From Lingula anatina (lineage: Eukaryota; Brachiopoda; Lingulata; Lingulida; Lingulidae), in the NCBI RefSeq assembly GCF_001039355.2, contig NW_019773670.1, positions 133,661 to 197,660 of the forward strand: a stretch of 64,000 bases of DNA, given 5' to 3'. Position numbers and translations under genes: made by a program. Positions 1 to 11,310 of the stretch are shown here, one piece after another. Position 1 is the stretch's first letter; every line of letters begins with the position of its first letter. The notes under the pieces are model-generated. The model was not told the origin of the DNA, searched no databases, and saw only the letters and a program-made list of their open reading frames with translations.

Positions 1-1330
1 TTTTCGGGTAATATTAATCAATGCCTTCTGGCAATTTTCTTAATTATACTTTTTGAAACCATATACTGTTATTTGGTTGGGTTTTGAGCAAAAAATTGAC
101 TTTGTATGCATCTTTAATAGACCTATTTTAAATAAGCACGCGTTACTGCAAGGAAAGACACCAAGCGTTCGAGCAGACTGCTCCACGCCTTCAACAGCTC
201 CACACGTTTACAAGGGGAAGTGTTAAGCCAAATTGTTGAGCCTTGTAATAAACTTATGGGACCGGTGAAACTAATCACATAGCTAAAAGTGCGACACTTC
301 TAAGAATGTTAAACATTTTAATTTCTTCTGAAAGAAGCTTGAAAAGCTAAACTAGTTGTTCAGCTACCCTCAACCAGGGCGACAGATTGATTTTTCACAG
401 ATATTCACAGATATGTCTCTAGATAAATAGATAGTCAATTTGGTCTGATGTCGCCTCAGCAAAAAATGGCCCCAAGAACTGCGGCCTTGGTAGAGGGTAT
501 TGTTCAGCAGCTCCACGCGTTTAGGAATTCCACACCTATAGCAGCTCCATATGTTTAGCAGCCTCACGCGCTTAGCAGGGGAAGTGCTTAGCCAATGTGC
601 TTAGCTTGTGATAGACTTATTATAGATCCATATACCGGTGAAGCTAAGCACATAGCTAAACGTGTAACACTGCCGACGTGTCTAGCATTTTCTTCTGTGA
701 AACGCTTGAAAAGCTATACGTGCTTAGCTTTTACACATATTTCTAAATGCGTATAGGTGCTTAACGTATGTTGTATGTATTTAAATGCTAAGCACTGTTT
801 TTACAGTGTAGTGCCACTAAAATATTTTCGTAATCATTGAAGTAAAAATTATTTTATCATATCCCATCAATCGACAGCGGAGTATTCGATTACAAGTTTT
901 CCACATGCACACCGATCTTCGGCAAGCGATGCCATCTGCACAACTTGTACATGTACTATGCCTTCATTACGTATACCCTAACACACTTCGGGTGTAAACT
1001 ATTTTGTTCCTTTAGGCCAAATTTTGATGCTGGGAATTGTATTCTATTATTTTTATTACAGTATATAATTAAAAGGTTTTTTGTCACACCTACAAGTATA
1101 TTAAAGGCAACGTAACAGACAGCTCCAGTCTGATTAGATCGATAAGAAAAGGGGAATCCCCCCTTATTCTACAACTCAGAGCCATGGTGAAGTAGAGATC
1201 AATAGATACTGTTTATCGACAATGGATACGGCTTCTAAGGTAAACAATTCAACGGGTTGACACACATATGGCAGCCATTTTTCTGATTATTCAAGCATAG
1301 TCGCCGACAAAGAAGAATTCTGCTTGCTAA
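1..1330. other. No gene seen
   Basis: AT-rich sequence. I find no reading frame with recognisable protein similarity. Short related phrases about aagctaagcacatagctaaa recur near 240-290 and 600-680, which suggests an old, degraded local duplication. Confidence 0.5.
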
Positions 1331-1542
1331 TACCCCCTTTACACTGGACGGCGTCCTTTCTGCGACCATGAAATTTGGCATCGCTGTGGTCTTAATAAGG
1401 AGGCACGAGCATTGATTTGGTATCAGAATGAATGCTCAATGATCGGCCAGTTGTCGGCACGTAAAGTATTATAATTCTTTAACTCTCAAATGGGGCCGAA
1501 CTGCTGGACGCAGAAGGGACGCCGTCCAGTGTAAAGGGGGCT
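1331..1542. mobile_element. MITE copy 1, TAA target-site duplication
   Basis: A 212-bp non-coding element. Its ends are inverted repeats: the left end reads CCCCCTTTACACTGGACGGC and the right end is its reverse complement followed by CT. TAA lies directly outside both ends (1328-1330 and 1543-1545). A second copy lies at 29690-29917. A 3-bp TAA duplication is typical of PIF/Harbinger elements, so this is probably a non-autonomous Harbinger-type MITE; that family assignment is an inference. Confidence 0.85.
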
Positions 1543-1800
1543 TAACGCAAGTATATTTATAAAACAAAACAGGGTACGTGGACATGGCTCAAACGATTAA
1601 AGACTATATAAACACGCTATAAGGCAGGTTTGATCGTATAGATATTAAATCAGAAAATACATATAGCGTATTGACCTATTTTTATGAACATCTCAAAACG
1701 GACCACCTTAACGATGGTACAAGTGGAAAATATCAGTACGGACAAGGCACAAAAACAATCATAGACTCCCCACTTCCCTGTCCTGTTGGGGCCTGGAAAT

Positions 1801-2696
1801 ATGACAAACAGTCAACCTGAATCGTTCACCCTGAACAAAGACAACGAGAACTATTTCCGTCTCCTAAAGCTAGTCTTTAAATTAGGCACTCCGGCAGTAC
1901 ACCAAGTGCTGAGCACGCATCTTAAGGACAGTAATCCCGGACAAGCATATGACCCCAAAACAAGAAAACTAAGGACGATCTTAAGAAAAACCAACGTGGT
2001 GAAAACCCTCAAGGCTTGTCACAGCGGAGAGAACCCTCCTCTGACTGACGGGCAGTGGGATCTTTTGTACCCTGTCTCCACAAACCAGGGTAGAAGGCAC
2101 AAGGCTTCGGAGGATGTATCAGTGGATGATCTTGATATCACGTTATCAATCATCTTACTTCGGTACATCACAAGGTTAAACCCTGCAGATGACGACTGGG
2201 ACCCTGCTAACCTAAACCACGAAGAAGGGACTGTTCCTCCCACTATTCCAGCTAAACTAATGACCATCAAAAGATACAGGGACAGATTAGCACATGCCCA
2301 GGCTGCAGAGATCTCTGATGATGAACTGTGTGCAAGTTTCTATGCTGTCAAAAACATACTGATATCTCTGTCAGACTTGTATAAAATTGAAGACTTAGAC
2401 TCCATTCACTCAGAGTCTATAACGGATGTGCTCAGAAGACTAAACTGGGCACAATTCGGGGAAGATTTTGATCGAACATTGTTGACAACGTTGGAAGAAG
2501 CAATAAGAACAAAATGTGGAAAACTTGAAATGCCACAGTCGAGCAGTAAGGAAAGTCCGGTAAGGGTTCTCGTTCTCTCTCTCTCTCTCCTTTCAATACC
2601 TTTATTTACTGCTTTATGTTCCTCTAATGTATATATGTTCACATCTTTTAGGTTGATCGGAACCCAGGGAAAAGTGTCGTGTGCACACTGTTATGA
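1801..2696 (+). CDS. DZIP3/hRUL138-type HEPN-domain protein, short form
   Basis: Two-exon model: 1801-2559 (253 codons, ending at CCG|gtaagg) and 2652-2696 (after tttttag-type acceptor, ending TGA), about 267 residues. The body resembles the HEPN domain of DZIP3-like E3 ligases: an N-terminal helix around ENYFRLLKLVFKLG, a middle part with RTILRKTNVVKTL and the region WDLLYP, and then RYRDRLAHA. The last contains R160-x4-H165, the classical HEPN R-x4-6-H motif associated with RNA binding or RNase activity. No RING finger follows, unlike DZIP3 itself, so this is a HEPN-only protein or the gene continues in exons I did not find. The reading frame can be extended upstream only through a TTG, so I use ATG at 1801. 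The second exon is short and less certain. Function in this animal is unknown; HEPN proteins often act in innate immunity or RNA decay. Confidence 0.7.
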
Positions 2697-2889
2697 ACAA
2701 ATAAACATTCAATACGGATATTAAAGACAGGTTCTCACAATATAAGAAGAAAAAAGACACGCTCGCAATTTCTAGGTGCGACAACTGGTGGCAAAGGAAG
2801 ACAAACGGATATGATGAGACACGTATAAAACTGATTTTTCTGAAAACAAAGCATCGTAGTAAAACAATTTAGAGAGAGTGAAGATTTAG

Positions 2890-3102
2890 TTTAAATTATT
2901 GTTTATCTTTTTATCAAGAGCTTCTAAAATATGTAGGTATTACCTCCAATATTTATGTGACTGTCAGTCACCATCATCAGGGAGTAAATGACTCAGGGAG
3001 TGAATTTCTCCCTGATGATGGTGAGTTACAGTCACAGAAATATTGGAGGTAATACCTACATATTTTAGAAGCTCTTCATAAAAAGAAAAACAATAATTTA
3101 AA
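2890..3102. mobile_element. Long foldback (hairpin) element
   Basis: Two arms of about 95 bp (2890-2985 and 3008-3102) are nearly perfect reverse complements, separated by about 22 bp. Each arm contains ATATGTAGGTATTACCTCCA or its complement. Such near-total palindromes are typical of foldback MITEs. It lies 200 bp downstream of the HEPN gene and could form a hairpin if transcribed. Confidence 0.8.
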
Positions 3103-3109
3103 TTGATAC

Positions 3110-6100
3110 ATACAGAGCTAATGAAACTCTTCTCTCATGCGAAGATGTAGTATTTTTTACAGATTGTGATGAATTGTCTAGCAGTCCCCTTTAATTTCTA
3201 GGCGATATATATATGAAAGAATGTAAGTGTAGTTCAGTATTAGGACCAATCTTTCCATACTGGTTGACTTATCTATTGAAAAAGCGCACGTACGCCCCAG
3301 TACACTGTAGGTGTTCTGGCAAGACGGTGTTCTGGCTAGTTCTGGCAAGACGGTGACACTAAAAGACTTATTGCCATGTACAAGTATACACGTGGCTCAG
3401 CAAAGGTCTGGATGGCTGTATAGCACATTGAAACGAGCTAAGAAAGGAAGTTGTTGATTTGCTTGCATCTCAGCCCTCCCCCACCCTTATTAGAAACAGT
3501 GTCTATATACCGTTGTAATAAATGTTGTTGAAATTAATACCCATGTTATTTCTCTTGTACATGTACATGTTAATATGTTTAAAAGAAGGGGGCACGACAC
3601 TCATCCTTTCGAGAATGTGCGTTGAAGTACGAAAGGGCCTCATACTCACAGTTGGTTAATAGGTCCTCATCGTTATTCATCCAAAATGTTTGTGCTTCCC
3701 CCTTTGTACCCAGTACGTGTATTGCCCACCTAGAAGTCTGTGATCCACGTGACCGGTTCCCAGGGCACTGAAGCACAGTCAGTCTCCACCAGGTGGACAG
3801 GACGATACAGCTATACAACCTGATGATCTAGTCCAATAAATTCCTCAAGGATATTACGTTTTTAATACTGAGAACGCTAACGCTGAAATCAACGAGTGAA
3901 GTTCAAATCAACGCTGTGAACATGTATGTTCATGTCCTGTGCACTGCAAGCATGTGTTACTTTCTGAAACCTGCCCGTGTCTAAAAAACCGATCTAGTGA
4001 GCCTGTTATATAGTGGATGGATTCGTAAAAAAACCCATCGATTCTTTGAAATACCATTGGTATTTCTTTGCCTCGGTTTCGTTTTCAATATCTCCCTATA
4101 CATACCTTTGTCAGTGGGTAATTTTTATTCCAAAAATAGAAACTGAAACCGACTTACGATGCTGGCATATGTGTACATCCGCGCGGACTATTTGCTTATA
4201 ATTTAAATAACGAACGTAACAAATGTTATGTTTTGTGGATCTGATGGACAAATGAATCATATACTGTTCCAGTCATCTTAATGCAATTTTGGAAATAAAG
4301 AACTATATCATTGGATTTATCATCGTGGAAATATGACCCGAGGAACATGCCCTCTTGTACATGAATCGATTGCTAGTATATGAAAGGTACAGTTTATACT
4401 ATCTGCGTTTGATAACATATTTCCCAATTCAGGACTTAAAAACTATAAAACCCCGCAGATAAAATGTCTAATTCCCATATCCCCTCTCTAAATGCTGGAA
4501 AACATGCCGATCTAAACGTTACGAGAAATATTCATTCAATTAGAATTATGGAATAAAACATGAGATCAAAGTGCAGGAAAAGTTGAACTGTGATTCAGGA
4601 GTAAGATAAAATTGCTTTTTCCAAGGAAATTTTGGTGGGAAAATCCCGGATAGAATATCCTTACGCTGGTGGGCACTTTTGGACTGCCAGAGCAAGGTAT
4701 TTTGAAATAGGAAGTAATTAAACCACTTATTGAAGATATTGTAACCCTTTATTATCATCCAGAGACCGAAAATGAGGTTTTCCCAGTATCGAATTATTCA
4801 ATAATGCATCTATATTTCTGATGATTTAAATCAGTAAAAAAAACCTTCGGAAACATCAATATTAGCGCTTATAATTCTCATTGCAATGTATAAGCATAGG
4901 AATTGTTAAAATACCTTTCTTTTGTGAGGTGAGATAGTAGTCGGTATGGGGCGTAACTCCATCCCTGAACAAGATTTTATCACAAAAATTGGCATTGTTG
5001 TCCACGAGTGTATGGGCGTGTCGTCATTTTGTTTTATTATTTATTTTTTGCTATGGAGTTATGAGGCTCTAATTACAGATTTTCATTAAAGAAAGGGATT
5101 ATTTTGCTTTATCAACGATAAAATCTAAACTAAGTCTTTATCAACGATAAAATCTAAACTAAGTCTTTAAAGAAAAATCGATGGCAGGGCTTTGAAGCAC
5201 TAAATGGCGTCATTAAATTTGCTTGGAAACGATGATGGTGGATGCTCAGGTCAAAGAGATATTTGAGGAACTGCTTTTTCAGTTTTTATCCCCAAATCGC
5301 AATTATGATGTGACCCGTTAGATGACATGTGTAAATGTTAATTAATTTAGTCAATGAACACTGAAGATGGATCTTTTACCCAAAAGAATGTGTGTAAGGC
5401 AGTAAATTAGGAGTTTTGGGCGAAGGGTGACAATATCCTCAAGCATCTGTCACATTTTAAAAGCATAAAGTAATATTTGCTTAATTTTTTTAACCTGGTT
5501 AAGTTTTCGTCTTATGTTTTTTTCTTTACTGCAGCACAAATATCGAATTCTGTTTCATATTTAGCGTTCATATTAGAGACTTACAAAATGATAAATTTTG
5601 ATTTTGAAACGGAGAGTATATCTAGCGACAATTAACAGACAATAACATCCTGATCACATCTGTAATTCTTTTGTCTTTACAATTAATTAATCAATGAGAA
5701 AAACATATATGCCAGAAATGGACAATGGCAGTTATGTTCCCTTTAATATACAGATTCCTTGTTTGTAAAATTCAACATGACAACACGCCCAAACAATCAT
5801 ATCAATAATTCATATTTTCATTAAGAATGGAAACAAAATATGTCACAAACATTATTCTGAAAAAAGTTACCAATTTGATGGATATCAATTCTATAGTAAA
5901 GAAAGTTATAAAAGTTCATAAAAAAGGAATATTTATTTAGCGTGTTCGTCCCAGAGCAGAGAAAGTTACTCAAAACCAGTCACTGGAGCAGCATATCAGT
6001 GATTCCAATCAAAAAATAAAAATGAATTTTGCTAATACAATAAATTAGCCCTGTGAGACATAAAAGCATGTTCTGATAACTTTCAGCATTTTCTTAAATA

Positions 6101-6140
6101 TGGACTCTTTGATGTTTTCCTTCAGCATGCTCTTTGTTTC
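3110..6140. other. No gene seen; repeats only
   Basis: I find no supported gene. The stretch holds a 29-bp tandem duplication (5107-5165) and a diverged interspersed repeat near 4971-5095 that recurs at 27885-27995. Confidence 0.5.
5107..5165. repeat. 29-bp tandem duplication, two copies
   Basis: Two head-to-tail copies of a 29-bp unit beginning tttatcaacgataaaatc. Confidence 0.85.
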
Positions 6141-6144
6141 TGCC

Positions 6145-9028
6145 TCAATATACAGCAAATATGCTTGGCGATTCTTTTGCCAGTTCCTTCTCCTGTACAG
6201 TAAACATGGGGCTTTTCAAATTTCCAGTGATATGGGCAATAAATGTCTGCAGAAACGGGATACCTGCACCAGTCAAGGAACTAGAAATGAAAGAGGAAGA
6301 AAAAACAAAGATAAATGTCAATATTATCAGGTTTAAAAGCTCTGACTACAGCATGAATCAAACCTTAGTGAAAGTGTTCTACTTTCAGAAAATTACCAAG
6401 CAAAACAACAAAAATATTCACTCTTTTGACAAAATAAAAGTTTTGAGTTATGGGAAAAATTTGACTCATGATGTGCAAGACTTGACAGAATTGGGTAGAC
6501 CAGAGTTGTGGTGCTTGGGAAAATACACTCTTACCTTACTACAAAGAGTTGTGGGAAGCAATTTCCTCCTGTCTGAATGTATGTTTGCTTAGTTTCCAAG
6601 AAAGTTTTCAGTAGCAGATGTGGTGAAAACCTGTCTATCTTCGTCAATACGATCTATGTATAAAAATAAATAAAAATATATAAATAATTATAAAAATATA
6701 TCAAACAGCATATGAACAACAAGTGTGATAGGAAATGTGAAAGAAAAATTGTTAAACTAAAAAGCTATGATAATTCAAAAATACATGTATTTAACAACAT
6801 CTATCATAGTTGTTAGGAATACATACTATGGTGCTGGCGTGAATATATTGAAAAGCATAAATATTTTAACAGTATGTGAAAACCAAAAGATGCCTACTTT
6901 TTTAACTATTAATTTCATAAATAAATACTGCATGTAAGTATAAATGTGTAACTGTCTTAAAGCAGTCCAAATCAAACTGTAGTTAAAAAAAAAAAAGGTA
7001 AAATATTTTCACTCAAAAAAATTATTAAACTGATTTCATTTTGAGGAGATTAAATTGGATCAAAAAAATACATAGATAATTGTACAGACTTCAAGACAAC
7101 TTAGATGTAAATTATTTGACAAGCCTGATCAGATTTTAATCAGATTTTAAAAAAATTCTCACCACATAGGGTATTCCCATCTCACTAATCATATCCTTCC
7201 CAAGCTTGTCCACGGGATATCTAGTTGAGCCACTCTTCAGGCACAATGTCCGGCAAAGACTGTGAAAAAGTAAAAGCAGGGAAAATGCTGAATAAATATA
7301 TGACCATTAACTCGGGAAGATATACTAACCAATGCAAATGTAAGTCAATGTGTCTAAAATATAGGAGTTCCAGGTAGAATCTAATGCATATTTTAATAGG
7401 ACCAGTGTGCTTTCAGGTAAATTTCTGGTTTAGTCTAACAGCTAGGGACAACAGGCAAATCAAATTTTGAGCAAAACACTAATGGTTTGCGAAAAAAAAA
7501 AATTAATGTGCCTTCTGAGACACAGTAAATGATTTGGCGTATTTAGAAGAAATAATCTTATGAAAGTGTAAGCTTTGTGTACAAGTCAAGCACATGTCAC
7601 TTCTCACTGTTGTGCTAAATATGAGTGAAATTCCCTCATAAACACAAATGTTCAAACATAAGCATATAAACACACAAATACAAGCTAACACACACACATT
7701 CTAACTTAAGGTCACAGGACAAAAATCACCACATAGCTGCCTTACTTCTTCCTGCTGGTCAGATATCCTTCCACCAGCTCATGGTAATTGGCAGGCATAT
7801 TGTACCCAAACCCTGGAACATCCACTAGGCGGAATTTCCCATCAACATCAAAGAAGTTCAGCGTCTGAGTTTGTCCCTAAGGTATGAAAATAATGTTGTA
7901 AAATTAATGATGACTGATTCGTGAGTAAAATGTACAAAGAGAGCAGAAATTCCAAATATTCAAGTGCTGGTGCATTTCCAATAAAATTTCAACTTCTCAA
8001 CATATCTTTGTTCCTATCATCTTCAGATATATCTTATGCTCCCATACTTTCAAAATACAATTCCTACATATTAACACAAACATTTGTAGAAGAATTTTTC
8101 TTTTTTGGTTAATTTTGAGACTTTACTACATACTGGTTTCTTTCCTGTCTTGACAATGTTTGGGGTGCTAGAAAATAGCGCCTGAAGAAGGGAGGATTTT
8201 CCGACATTACTCTTGCCAATTACTGCAACCTGAAAAGTTAAAGGCAAATTCATGGAAAATGAAAGGAACAAATGTGCGAGGCTCATTACTTTGTAAACAC
8301 ATACCAGGACCAAAAGCAAAGGTTTTTACTGCAGAAAATTAAAGACCCATACAAAGTGAACATACACACTCCTATTATTTAGATTTATAGTTTACTAATA
8401 CTAAAACAGCATAGACTTTCTTATATTTTGAAAAAATCCATTTGGATGAANTTTTTAAAAAATCCATTTGGATGAAAAAAGAAACAATGAACCTGGTTGA
8501 AAACAACAACCTGGCCTTAAATTCTACATGTAGCTTTCCACTCACCTCTGGCACATTTTCATCAGGTAACTTATCCAGACTTGCCACACTCTTAATTAGC
8601 TTCACAGACTGAAATACCCCCTCCCCTTCCTTCACTGCCTCATCAGAAGGGGTGAACAGCTTCTCATTATCAGACAGTATAGGAGTGGCAACATAAGACT
8701 GGAGTTCTTTCACTGGGTCTATGAAAGCATCTTCAGGTAACTTTTTTGTCCAGTTTACTGCTTTCATTCTTTTCAGATAGTCTGTTTTAGAAACTTGTCT
8801 ACTTAAAGTCTGTGATGTAGAAATGCTAGCTATACAAGTCATGGCGGGTTGTGGTGGGGAGTGAATACTTGGCATTGCCAATGGTCTTTCATTATGCCAT
8901 GATAAAGTTGAAGCATGCATTTGAATACTCTGTCTATTCATATTCCGTATGTTTCTGCATACTGGTGGATATCTATGCAGGATGAATGTTAGACCAAAGA
9001 TTCTTCCACTGTGAGTCAGGCATGCCAT
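6145..9028 (-). CDS. GTPBP8: GTP-binding protein 8 (mitochondrial EngB-type GTPase)
   Basis: Six coding exons on the minus strand: 8546-9028, 8134-8229, 7746-7876, 7163-7259, 6535-6653 and 6145-6280 (stop TGA at 6145-6147), 353 residues in frame. All GTPase motifs are visible: G1 GKSNVGKSS (from residue 166), a G2 region with KKPGQTQTLNFF, G3 DVPGFG (212-217), G4 TKID (273-276) and G5 SSLTG (309-313). The family (bacterial EngB/YihA, animal GTPBP8) helps assemble the ribosomal large subunit; the animal protein is mitochondrial. The first 160 residues are an N-terminal extension without a recognised domain, which could hold the import signal. I start at ATG 9028, just after an acceptor at 9066-9067 (ttttctag), so a 5' non-coding exon should lie further right. 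The first exon is present twice (see 9640-10122); the fragment at 8546-9028 may belong to an alternative haplotype. Confidence 0.9.
8451..8451. other. Single N: assembly join
   Basis: One ambiguous base. The phrase atccatttggatga occurs on both sides within about 40 bp, as expected where two overlapping contigs were joined without being merged. Confidence 0.8.
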
Positions 9029-9544
9029 GATCGTTTTCCTCCCTGAAGAGTTCAGTTCTGAAACCCTAGAAAACAAAACAAAATGGTCCTTATATGTGAA
9101 ACATATTAAGTCATAAATATCTTAAATTTATAAACTCTAGGTTCCGTTGTTGCTGTAAACACTGGCTGGCTATGTGCATGTAGTCTAGTTACTAGTAGTA
9201 CACTGCACTGGAAATGAAGACTGAAGTAAATTATCTACAGTGACCAAGAGTTTTCACTAATCTGTCAATCACAAGCACCTGTACATACATTATATAGTTA
9301 AGAAATTCGAAGAAAAGTTTGAGACCAATAACGTAAGACAGCTATGGTCAAACATGTCATCACTCACTAAATACAAAGGTCCAAAACACGTACTGAGTGA
9401 CGACGACACAGCACTTCCCGACAAGCTGAATGAATTTTACGCTAGGTTTGACATGGCCAACAACTCGGACTTAAGATCGGCTCCACTAAATGCACATCCA
9501 CATGACCCACCGCCCCTTTCTGTTCAGAAATGGCAGGTTCAGTG
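8452..9544. other. Alternative-haplotype segment inserted by assembly
   Basis: The stretch is bounded by single Ns at 8451 and 9545. Its first about 850 bp repeats 9546-10395 almost base for base, including the whole first coding exon of GTPBP8, and then switches to a LINE fragment at about 9302. Removing it leaves one continuous GTPBP8 gene using the exon at 9640-10122. I infer an allelic contig placed inside the locus, not a biological duplication. Confidence 0.75.
9302..9544 (+). mobile_element. Non-LTR retrotransposon (LINE) ORF2 fragment
   Basis: The frame containing ATG 9354 is open from about 9312 to the N at 9545. It reads like the segment just before the reverse transcriptase domain of CR1/Rex/RTE-type LINEs: WSNMSSLTKYKGPK, then DDTALPDKLNEFYARFD. 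It is cut off by the N. It starts exactly where the two copies of the GTPBP8 upstream region diverge (atatagttaa), so it probably marks an insertion carried by one haplotype, or a contig end. The exact clade is not determined. Confidence 0.7.
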
Positions 9545-9545
9545 N
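9545..9545. other. Single N: assembly join
   Basis: One ambiguous base separating the LINE fragment from the second copy of the GTPBP8 first exon. Confidence 0.8.
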
Positions 9546-9639
9546 TTTTGAAAAAATCCATTTGGATGAAAAAAGAAACAATGAACCTGGTTGAAAACAA
9601 CAACCTGGCCTTAAATTCTACATGTAGCTTTCCACTCAC

Positions 9640-10122
9640 CTCTGGCACATTTTCATCAGGTAACTTATCCAGACTTGCCACACTCTTAATAAGCTTCACA
9701 GACTGAAATACCCCCTCCCCTTCCTTCACTGCCTCATCAGAAGGGGTGAACAGCTTCTCATTATCAGACAGTATAGGAGTGGCAACATAAGACTGGAGTT
9801 CTTTCACTGGGTCTATGAAAGCATCTTCAGCTAACTTTTTTGTCCAGTTTACTGCTTTCATTCTTTTCAGATAGTCTGTTTTAGAAACTTGTCTACTTAA
9901 AGTCTGTGATGTAGAAATGCTAGCTATACAAGTCATGGCGGGTTGTGGTGGGGAGTGAATACTTGGCATTGCCAATGGTCTGTCATTATGCCATGATAAA
10001 GTTGAAGCATGCATTTGAATACTCTGTCTATTCATATTCCGTATGTTTCTGCATACTGGTGGATATCTATGCAGGATGAATGTTAGACCAAAGATTCTTC
10101 CACTGTGAGTCAGGCATGCCAT
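9640..10122 (-). CDS. GTPBP8: Second copy of GTPBP8 first coding exon
   Basis: A 483-bp exon with the same start (ATG at 10122) and the same donor (CCAGAG|gtgag at 9638-9640) as 8546-9028. It differs by few bases, among them Glu to Asp in HN(E/D)RPLAM and Pro to Ala in KKL(P/A)EDAF. Its upstream flank runs on into unique sequence beyond 10395, so this is the copy continuous with the real promoter side. It splices in frame to 8229 just as the other copy does. Only one of the two is expected in a transcript. Confidence 0.8.
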
Positions 10123-10559
10123 GATCGTTTTCCTCCCTGAAGAGTTCAGTTCTGAAACCCTAGAAAACAAAACAAAATGGTCCTTATATGTGAAACATAT
10201 TAAGTCATAAATATCTTAAATTTATAAACTCTAGGTTCCGTTGTTGCTGTAAACACTGGCTGGCTATGTGCATGTAGTCTAGTTACTAGTAGTACACTGC
10301 ACTGGCAATGAAGACTTAAGTAAATTATCTACAGTGACCAAGAGTTTTCACTAATCTGTCAATCACAAGCACCTGTACATACATTATATAGTTAACTAGT
10401 TACTCACCGACGATTATTTCGAATTATATATTTTATCTTTTATGTTAAAAGTCCTGTATCGGTAGCACCTTGTACAGGTAATTTTCGTATCTCCTAATTT
10501 AAAAGAGCTCAGGACAGCAAGACAGCCCACAAACCACGCGTAATTTATATAATCAGGCT

Positions 10560-10632
10560 ATTCTTAATACACACAGTTATATAATAAATATATTTATTCT
10601 TAATACACACAGTTATATTATAAATATATTTA
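10560..10632. repeat. Tandem duplication of about 37 bp
   Basis: Two adjacent copies of a unit containing attcttaatacacacagtta followed by an AT-rich tail. Confidence 0.8.
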
Positions 10633-10723
10633 TCGTACATGTTTTGTACCTTTCCAGCTAACATTTGAGTTTCCCTCCTGTAGCAGCTTCAAACGAAAAT
10701 ATGAACTATAGTAATTCGTTTAC

Positions 10724-10978
10724 CAGGGGTGGACCCAGGATTATTTGAAGGGGGGGGGGGGGGGCGACAAGCTTCGGGTGCGAATCGTGGGGTTCCGAGC
10801 CCCGAAATATTTTTGGTGTTTTGGAGGGCAAACGGTGCCCTTTGGTGCGGTTAAGGGACTCTGATTCAGCTAGTCAAAATTCTAATTGAAAGAGGGGGAA
10901 ATTGGTGTGATATACATTTTTCAGAAACCGAAGGGGGGGGAGGTCAGGACCCCCCTGGCCCCTCTAAATCCGCCACTG
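10724..10978. mobile_element. Short DNA transposon with CAGGGGTGG / CCGCCACTG ends
   Basis: A 255-bp non-coding element. The left end CAGGGGTGGACCCAG and the right end (reverse complement CAGTGGCGGATTTAG) form imperfect inverted repeats. The 6-bp sequence GTTTAC flanks both ends (10718-10723 and 10979-10984). The ends resemble hAT-type MITEs, but hAT elements normally make 8-bp duplications, so the family is uncertain. A related left end lies at 50345. Confidence 0.7.
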
Positions 10979-11310
10979 GTTTACGTTCACAAATAGTAGG
11001 CCTAATAACGAGCACCGTTATTCAACACTGACTTGACGTGTCTATTATTCTTCGCAGCAGACTGACTGAACCAGGGCACCGAGATGTGGGGTGTGAGGTC
11101 TCTTTGAACTCCTAGCTGTCTTCGAACGATCCTACCTAATAGAAAGCCTTCAAAAAATATTATTCCTGAGAAAATGCTTCCGTTGGCCTCATCGCGTGGT
11201 TTGTCTTTCTTCTTTTGTTTGTCTCTCTCCTCTTTAAATCGGCCATTTGGTTGGAAAACGAAGGGAGTTGTTCTCTGGGAAGTCTCTGTTGCTTGTGCTC
11301 TTCTACACAC

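Noticed and set aside
11002-11310. Minus-strand open frame of 102 codons (…FSGIIFFEGFLLGRIVRR…)
   Set aside because: No known family, and an overlapping frame with an ATG in better context is equally open. It may be a 5' exon of GTPBP8 or chance.
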